64,000 bases of DNA from Rhodococcus sp. 06-462-5 (lineage in GTDB: Bacteria; Actinomycetota; Actinomycetes; Mycobacteriales; Mycobacteriaceae): NCBI RefSeq assembly GCF_002258315.1, contig NZ_NOYD01000050.1:1-64000 (forward strand), given 5' to 3'. The notes under the pieces were generated by a model, which worked only from the letters and a program-made list of their open reading frames with translations, made no database searches and was not told the origin of the DNA. The position numbers and the translations under genes were made by a program. Numbering within the stretch: position 1 is the first letter of the stretch; the number at the start of each line of letters is the position of its first letter. Below are positions 59,448 to 64,000 of this stretch, in pieces.

Positions 59448-59470
59448 GGAGCTCCTCACTAGGTCGTACC

Positions 59471-59490
59471 GCCCGCGCAGTCGCGCGGGC
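59471..59490. terminator. GC-rich hairpin between the zinc-finger gene and TerB
   Basis: GCCCGCGC (59471-59478) pairs with GCGCGGGC (59483-59490), loop AGTC. It may terminate the leftward gene at 59537. Confidence 0.45.
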
Positions 59491-59536
59491 CTCGACCATT
59501 GTCCACGTAGTCGGTGAACTGGGGAGGAACCCCAGT

Positions 59537-59869
59537 TCAGCGCAGCCGTTCTGCGTCGTGCGCTTTGGCCAACAGTTCGACGCACAGTCGGTGCAGTTCC
59601 GCGGCATCGGCCCCTTCCGTCACCGCGGTGCTGACGTCCTCGGCCGCACACCGAACTTCGAACGCTCTGTCGGCCGCCGCCGACACCTCCTCCGCGGTCA
59701 GCACGACGGCGTCGTCGGGAATCGACGTCCCTTTCGTCGCGCTGCGTTGCTCGTAGGCGCGTTGACGGCACGATTGACGGCAGTACCGCCGCTTACGGCC
59801 GGTTCCGGTATCGGCGACCGGGCGCCCGCACCAGGTGCACGTCTGGTCGCGGCGGGTTCTGACGGACAT
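59537..59869 (-). CDS. Small zinc-ribbon protein, actinobacterial
   Basis: The 110-residue protein has four Cys that can bind zinc: CTWCGRP and, after 14 residues, CRQSCRQRAYEQR. The basic segment after them suggests nucleic-acid binding; the C-terminal half (50-110) is helical and acidic. The motif is common in Rhodococcus and Mycobacterium hypothetical proteins. The function is unknown. Confidence 0.75.
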   Translation of the reverse strand: MSVRTRRDQTCTWCGRPVADTGTGRKRRYCRQSCRQRAYEQRSATKGTSIPDDAVVLTAEEVSAAADRAFEVRCAAEDVSTAVTEGADAAELHRLCVELLAKAHDAERLR

Positions 59870-59950
59870 GGTCGTTCAGCCTACTGCGGCCGCGAGGTAA
59901 GATCGCCCGATAAGCTGCGCCGACTGGACCGCACCTGGACTCATCGGCCC

Positions 59951-59977
59951 GGGAACGAACCGACGCGCGGCGACGTT
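59951..59977 (+). promoter_or_regulatory. Candidate ECF-sigma (SigR/SigH-type) promoter of rbpA
   Basis: GGGAAC (59951-59956) and GTT (59975-59977) are spaced by 18 bases, matching the GGGAAY-N18-GTT thiol-oxidative-stress promoter class. rbpA is under SigR control in Streptomyces, so the match is meaningful. The start codon is 85 bases downstream. Confidence 0.65.
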
Positions 59978-60061
59978 GTAGATCAGTGGGTAGACGGTGC
60001 AGTTCGATGTCGACGGATGGCTTCGGCGCACGTACCTACTATCGATGGAGAGGACTTCACC

Positions 60062-60400
60062 ATGGCAGATCGTGTACTTCGAGGTAGCCGGCTGGGAGCG
60101 GTCAGCTACGAGACCGACCGTGATCACGACCTGGCACCCCGCCGCGTTGCGCGCTACCGATGCGACAACGGCGAAGAGTTCGACGTACCGTTCGCCGACG
60201 ATGCCGAGATTCCGGGAACCTGGGCATGCCGCAACGGCCTGGAAGGGTCGCTGATCGAGGGCACTGCGCCGGAGGCCAAGAAGGTCAAGCCTCCCCGCAC
60301 CCACTGGGACATGTTGCTCGAGCGTCGTTCGGTCGACGAGCTCGAAGAACTTCTCAAGGAGCGATTGGACCTGTTGAAGGTGAAGCGCCGCGGCGCATGA
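60062..60400 (+). CDS. rbpA: RNA polymerase-binding protein RbpA
   Basis: The 112-residue protein is near-identical in pattern to mycobacterial RbpA: MADRVLRGSRLGAVSYETDR, APRRVARYRCDNGEEFDVPFADDAEIPGTWACRNG (core domain) and PPRTHWDMLLERRSVDELEELLKERL (sigma-interaction domain). It binds RNA polymerase and the principal sigma factor and stabilises the open complex. ATG 60062 matches the family. An intrinsic terminator follows at once. Confidence 0.98.
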   Translation: MADRVLRGSRLGAVSYETDRDHDLAPRRVARYRCDNGEEFDVPFADDAEIPGTWACRNGLEGSLIEGTAPEAKKVKPPRTHWDMLLERRSVDELEELLKERLDLLKVKRRGA

Positions 60401-60412
60401 CCGTCGCCGTCC

Positions 60413-60457
60413 ACTGCACCGCCTGATTGCAAACAATCCGGCGGTGCAGTTTTTTTA
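60413..60457 (+). terminator. Rho-independent terminator of rbpA
   Basis: ACTGCACCGCC (60413-60423) pairs with GGCGGTGCAGT (60440-60450), and five further pairs extend the stem after one mismatch. Seven Ts follow. Confidence 0.92.
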
Positions 60458-60620
60458 TGCCATTCGGACCTGTCGAATGTTTTGACGCGCCTTTGTTGCA
60501 TCATTTGTCGCCTGAGCGAGGATTCCAATACGATCGAGTGGCGGTGTGACAGTCCGAGCTGCCATCATCGAGTATCGGTTGTCACACAAGTGGACGATTC
60601 GTGAACGGTCGCCGTAACAA

Positions 60621-60640
60621 TTATCGGACAATATCGATAA
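60621..60640. promoter_or_regulatory. Inverted repeat upstream of the chorismate mutase gene
   Basis: TTATCG (60621-60626) and CGATAA (60635-60640) are perfect arms around GACAATAT in an AT-rich 230-base promoter region. It is 41 bases before GTG 60682 and may be an operator. Confidence 0.4.
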
Positions 60641-60681
60641 ACAGCAGGCACCGGAGTCGAAAAATCAGGGGGCATTAACTC

Positions 60682-61077
60682 GTGAGCCAGGATTCTGATC
60701 AGCGCTCGACCGACGCTTTGCGTACGGCGGCCTCCGATGCTGAAGCGGAAGGTCATCGCGCGGTCGGCGAGCAGAAACTTGCGGAGTTGAGGCGCGAGTT
60801 GGACGGAATCGACGAAGTTCTGCGCGCTGCAATTCGAGACCGCATCGATGTGTGTGTACGTGTTGCACACGTAAAACGTGAACACGCCATTCCGATGATG
60901 CAACCGGGCCGCGTCGGACTGGTGACCGAGCGAGCGAGAGAATTCGCGTCGGCCAATGGACTGTCTCCCGATTTTCTCGAAGATCTGTATCGATCGATGA
61001 TCGCAGAAGCATGTCGCGTCGAGGATTCGATCATCGATTCTCCGACGCCCGGGCCCGGCCTCGACAGTGAACGGTAG
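60682..61077 (+). CDS. AroQ-type chorismate mutase (possible 4-amino-4-deoxychorismate mutase)
   Basis: The 131-residue protein has a chorismate mutase type II domain (about 32-115): LAELRRELDGIDEVLRAAIRDRIDVCVRVAHVKREHAIPMMQPGRVGLVTERAREFA. The catalytic pattern (R of LRRELD, R of RIDVC, K of VKREH, R of RVGLV) is present. Next to a fused PabA-PabB it recalls PapB, which converts 4-amino-4-deoxychorismate to 4-amino-4-deoxyprephenate. Ordinary chorismate mutase action cannot be excluded. GTG 60682 lies 10 bases after an AGGGGG site. Confidence 0.85.
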   Translation: MSQDSDQRSTDALRTAASDAEAEGHRAVGEQKLAELRRELDGIDEVLRAAIRDRIDVCVRVAHVKREHAIPMMQPGRVGLVTERAREFASANGLSPDFLEDLYRSMIAEACRVEDSIIDSPTPGPGLDSER

Positions 61078-61086
61078 AAGCACCCG

Positions 61087-63159
61087 ATGACGATCCATAC
61101 GCTCCTGGTGGACAATTACGATTCGTTCACTTACAACCTGTACAGCCTTCTGGCCGAGGTGAACGGGCGGCCGCCGACCGTGGTCAAGAACGACGTCGAG
61201 TGGACGTCGCTGGACTTCGACGCCTACGACAATGTCGTGATCTCGCCCGGTCCCGGGCGTCCGGATCTGGAGCAGGACTTCGGTATCAGTGCCCGCGTGA
61301 TACTCGAATCAGGCCTACCGATACTCGGCGTGTGCCTCGGGCATCAAGGTCTGTGCCATCTGTTCGGTGGCAGCGTGGATCTCGCGCCCACGCCGATGCA
61401 CGGCAGAATCACCGACATCACCCATACCGGTGTGGATCTGTTCGCCGGGATTCCGTCGCCGTACTCGGTGGTGCGGTATCACTCACTCGTCGTGACCCGC
61501 ACCCCTGCCGACTTCGAGGAAGTCGCGTGGACGCCCGACGGACTGGTCATGGCCGTTCGGCACCGCAGCAAGCCGATGTGGGGTGTTCAGTTCCATCCCG
61601 AGTCGATCAGTACCGACTACGGCCGCGAACTGCTCGCCAATTTCCGCGATCTCACACTGGCGCAATCGAGCGCATCGAGTGCTGCGCATACTCAGGATTC
61701 GATGTTCACCATCGAAACACGTTCGCTCGACGAGACTTTCGACTCCGAGCAAGTATTCGAAGCACTGTTCGCGGACGGCTCGAAGAGTTTCTGGCTGGAC
61801 GGCAGTGCGGCTCTCGAACCCGACTGCAGATTCACCGTCATGGGTGATTGCTCGGGTCCCCACGCGGAGTACGTCACCTACTCGGTTGCCGAGACCACGG
61901 TGACCGTGCAAGGTCCCGACGGTACGACCGAGCGCATCCACTCGACATTCTTCGATTACATCGACGACCGATTACGAGAGCGGGCCACTCCCCCTCGGCA
62001 CGACCTACCCTTTGCTTTCGGTCTCGGCTACGTGGGATACCTGGGCTACGAACTCAAGGCGGACACCGGTGGGCAACTGGTGCACACCTCTGCGACTCCC
62101 GACGCATCGATGGTCTTCGCAGACCGCGCGTTGGTGTTCGACCACGAGGCCGGCACTCTCTATCTGATGGGGTTGGCCACCACCCCCGGGGATCCTGTGT
62201 TGGCGCAGTGGTTCGACTCGGTCACCGACACCCTGCGTGGCCTGTCCCGAAAGGTCACCCCCGACAACCGTCCTGGTGTGCCTGCGACCGGCACTCCCCT
62301 GCTCGGCGCCGATCGTTCGCTCGAGCCCCGGTTACGCCACGACCGTGCCCACTACCTCGATCTGATTTCCCAGTGCCTCGCCGAGATTCGCTCCGGTGAG
62401 ACATACGAGGTGTGTCTGACCAACACCGCGACCGTGTCCGGTTCCATCGACGCAACCGCCACCTACTCGTACATGCGCGAAATCAACCCCACTCCGTACA
62501 GTGCGCTACTGAAGTTCCCCGAGCTGTCGGTGTTGAGTGCGTCTCCGGAACGCTTCTTGCGCATCGACGCCGACCGCATCGTCGAGTCCAAGCCGATCAA
62601 GGGAACGCGTCCCCGCGGAGCCACCGCGGAGGAAGACAACGCACTCAAGGCCGATCTCGTCGCAAACGAGAAGGACAAGGCCGAGAACCTGATGATCGTG
62701 GACCTGGTGCGCAACGACCTCGCCCAGGTCTGCGTGCCGGGGTCGGTGCACGTGCCGAAGCTGTTCGATGTCGAAACCTACGCTCCCGTACATCAATTGG
62801 TCTCGACCGTTCGCGGGCGCCTGCGCGACGACGCGTCGGCGGCGGACTGTATCCGTGCCGCGTTTCCCGGTGGATCGATGACGGGAGCCCCGAAGATCCG
62901 CACGATGGCGATCATCGACAAGCTCGAAGACGGACCACGGGGTGTGTACTCGGGTGCCATCGGTTACTTCTCGATCACCGGGACCGCGGATTTCTCGATC
63001 GTCATTCGCACGATCGTGGCCACCGAACACGAAGTGACGTACGGGGTGGGTGGCGCAATCGTGGCGCTGTCGGATCCTGACGAGGAGTTCGAGGAGACGA
63101 TGGTCAAGGCTGTGTCGATGCGTCGCGCGCTGACCGGGCGAACAGAAAACAGCGGATAG
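61087..63159 (+). CDS. pabAB: Fused aminodeoxychorismate synthase (PabA-PabB)
   Basis: The 690-residue protein joins a glutamine amidotransferase (about 1-195) and a chorismate-using synthase (about 230-690). The amidotransferase triad is Cys83 in GVCLGHQ, His170 and Glu172 in QFHPES. The synthase half has PIKGT with Lys505, the ADC synthase signature (anthranilate synthase has PIAGT), plus AFPGGSMTGAPK and VRNDLAQVC. It makes 4-amino-4-deoxychorismate for folate or for aminophenylalanine-type products. It starts 9 bases after the mutase stop, so the two form an operon. Confidence 0.95.
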   Translation: MTIHTLLVDNYDSFTYNLYSLLAEVNGRPPTVVKNDVEWTSLDFDAYDNVVISPGPGRPDLEQDFGISARVILESGLPILGVCLGHQGLCHLFGGSVDLAPTPMHGRITDITHTGVDLFAGIPSPYSVVRYHSLVVTRTPADFEEVAWTPDGLVMAVRHRSKPMWGVQFHPESISTDYGRELLANFRDLTLAQSSASSAAHTQDSMFTIETRSLDETFDSEQVFEALFADGSKSFWLDGSAALEPDCRFTVMGDCSGPHAEYVTYSVAETTVTVQGPDGTTERIHSTFFDYIDDRLRERATPPRHDLPFAFGLGYVGYLGYELKADTGGQLVHTSATPDASMVFADRALVFDHEAGTLYLMGLATTPGDPVLAQWFDSVTDTLRGLSRKVTPDNRPGVPATGTPLLGADRSLEPRLRHDRAHYLDLISQCLAEIRSGETYEVCLTNTATVSGSIDATATYSYMREINPTPYSALLKFPELSVLSASPERFLRIDADRIVESKPIKGTRPRGATAEEDNALKADLVANEKDKAENLMIVDLVRNDLAQVCVPGSVHVPKLFDVETYAPVHQLVSTVRGRLRDDASAADCIRAAFPGGSMTGAPKIRTMAIIDKLEDGPRGVYSGAIGYFSITGTADFSIVIRTIVATEHEVTYGVGGAIVALSDPDEEFEETMVKAVSMRRALTGRTENSG

Positions 63160-63183
63160 GGCGTCTGCGCCCTACCCGCTGTT
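63148..63183. terminator. Bidirectional terminator hairpin after pabAB
   Basis: AACAGCGGATAGGGCG (63148-63163) pairs with CGCCCTACCCGCTGTT (63168-63183), one mismatch, loop TCTG. The pabAB stop codon is inside the left arm. It faces the convergent exported-protein gene. Confidence 0.75.
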
Positions 63184-63212
63184 CGACATTCCTCGGCTCG
63201 AAGACGACCTGC

Positions 63213-63809
63213 TTACGGAGTGGTGAAGTACTCGAACACGGCAGGCTGAGCCTGCGGGTTTCCGTTGCTGGTACCGATGACTGCGCCGGCGACCGTACCG
63301 ATGACGGTCCCGATGATGCACCCGGAGATGAAGTTCGGGAAGATCGACACACAACCGATGGCGAAACCGAGGCCTGCGCCGATCGCCGTGCCGACACCGC
63401 CACCGTTGTTCCAGCCGATCGCGAGCTGGTTGACCATGTTGTCGAATGCCTGCTGCTTGGTCCGCGGACCCGCGACCTCGGCGACGGGAACCGTCTGCGG
63501 AGTCAACGTCAGTTCGCGACCCTCGGCACCGATCAGCGGTGCGATCGAGTAGACGGTGCCGTTGATGGTGTACTCCAGCGGAACAGATGCAAGCGTGGCA
63601 CCGGACTGGTCGATGACGGACACGGTTTCGCTCGTGGCGTCGACCCGGAACAGTCCGGCATCGAGGATGGTGGTGACCGTTCCGTCGGGGTTGACCGACG
63701 TCTCGTAGTTCACCGGGTCCGACGACGGGTCTGCCACAGCATGGCCCGCTCCGGTGGCCACCGCAGCGGTCAACGCCACCGCTACCGTTGCTGTTCTGAT
63801 CAGTTTCAC
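63213..63809 (-). CDS. Exported protein with glycine-zipper C-terminus
   Basis: The 198-residue product has a signal peptide (VKLIRTATVAVALTAAVATGAGHAVA, cleavage after AxA near residue 26), a beta-rich mature region (about 27-125), and a Gly-rich, weakly hydrophobic C-terminal part (GTAIGAGLGFAIGC, GTVIGTVAGAVIGT). Such glycine zippers can insert in membranes; similar proteins are frequent in Rhodococcus. GTG 63809 with AGGGGAC upstream is preferred to ATG 63848. The function is unknown. Confidence 0.8.
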   Translation of the reverse strand: MKLIRTATVAVALTAAVATGAGHAVADPSSDPVNYETSVNPDGTVTTILDAGLFRVDATSETVSVIDQSGATLASVPLEYTINGTVYSIAPLIGAEGRELTLTPQTVPVAEVAGPRTKQQAFDNMVNQLAIGWNNGGGVGTAIGAGLGFAIGCVSIFPNFISGCIIGTVIGTVAGAVIGTSNGNPQAQPAVFEYFTTP

Positions 63810-63909
63810 TTCTGTCCCCTGGTGGTAGTGATTCGTATTCGACGGCATTCGTGTCGAAAGCCGATGGTATTCGCAGATGCGCTCTTCGACGTGAAGAACA
63901 CACCAATTG

Positions 63910-64000
63910 TTATTCGGGTGTATTTCCGAGATGAGAATCGACGACCGGCCCGATCACGCTGGCAGCATCCGCATTGGTCATCTCGTTGTGGAAAACGTCG
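63910..64000 (-). CDS. C-terminal end of a possible alpha/beta hydrolase, partial
   Basis: Only 29 codons lie in the window, reading leftwards to TAA at 63910-63912 and continuing off the right edge. The segment DVFHNEMTNADAASVIGPVV then DSHLGNTPE resembles the end of lysophospholipase/monoacylglycerol-lipase-type hydrolases, where H-x-(V/I)-x-N-E follows the catalytic His. The 100 bases between this stop and the exported-protein start at 63809 should hold that gene's promoter. Confidence 0.45.
   Translation of the reverse strand, partial: DVFHNEMTNADAASVIGPVVDSHLGNTPE

Noticed and set aside
60544..60587. GTGTGACA/TGTCACAC inverted repeat with a 28-base spacer
   Set aside because: The arms are short and the spacing long, so the dyad is not convincing next to the closer TTATCG/CGATAA dyad.

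Overview
The window is GC-rich actinobacterial chromosome from a mycolate-type genus, most likely Rhodococcus or a close relative. This rests on gene content and on gene order shared, from memory, with the Mycobacterium tuberculosis block Rv1828-Rv1854c: MerR gene, bifunctional-nuclease gene, second MerR gene, gcvP, VWA protein, glcB, two CBS/CNNM proteins, guaB1, gnd, M56 peptidase/blaI, hotdog thioesterase, urease genes and ndh. No rRNA, tRNA, CRISPR array, insertion sequence or prophage was seen. The window begins inside one gene (MerR, + strand) and ends inside another (putative hydrolase, - strand).

1-17.4 kb is the conserved core. It holds the end of an FtsR-type MerR regulator, a DUF151 nuclease, a ResR-type MerR regulator, a tandem glycine riboswitch with gcvP, then a leftward block: metallophosphoesterase, VWA protein, malate synthase G, a DUF protein, two CNNM-type membrane proteins, GuaB1, an EamA transporter and a DEAD-box helicase. 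17.5-23.2 kb holds a DUF4262 gene, gnd, a second DEAD-box helicase with a repeat-rich tail, and a BlaR-like/BlaI pair with a palindromic operator.

23.3-31.8 kb is inserted relative to the mycobacterial order. It contains an esterase/MprF-type lipid-aminoacylation pair and an iron-siderophore ABC importer. One importer permease carries an N-terminal RDD domain, and the divergent promoter has a strong DtxR/IdeR box. 31.9-39.6 kb contains a thioesterase, an HpcH/CitE-like aldolase, the urease operon with fused UreA-UreB, and type II NADH dehydrogenase.

39.7-48.3 kb holds a leftward run (dapA-like, UvrA-like, isochorismatase-like, GAP-family, HugZ-like) with a divergent LysR gene, then a HelD/HelR-type helicase. 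Upstream of the helicase is a 20-bp palindrome that matches the rifamycin-associated element (RAE). This is the strongest regulatory find. 48.4-59.9 kb is accessory: small ORFs, two GGDEF proteins, a winged-helix/membrane-protein pair with a perfect 11-bp inverted repeat, exported proteins, an ArgA-like AAK-GNAT protein, a Kef-type antiporter and a TerB protein. 60.0-64.0 kb has rbpA behind an ECF-type promoter, then a chorismate mutase gene next to a fused PabA-PabB aminodeoxychorismate synthase, an arrangement that resembles the start of the 4-aminophenylalanine pathway.

Most genes are closely packed, with many ATGA/GTGA overlaps. Several convergent or gene-end junctions carry long perfect hairpins that look like bidirectional terminators.
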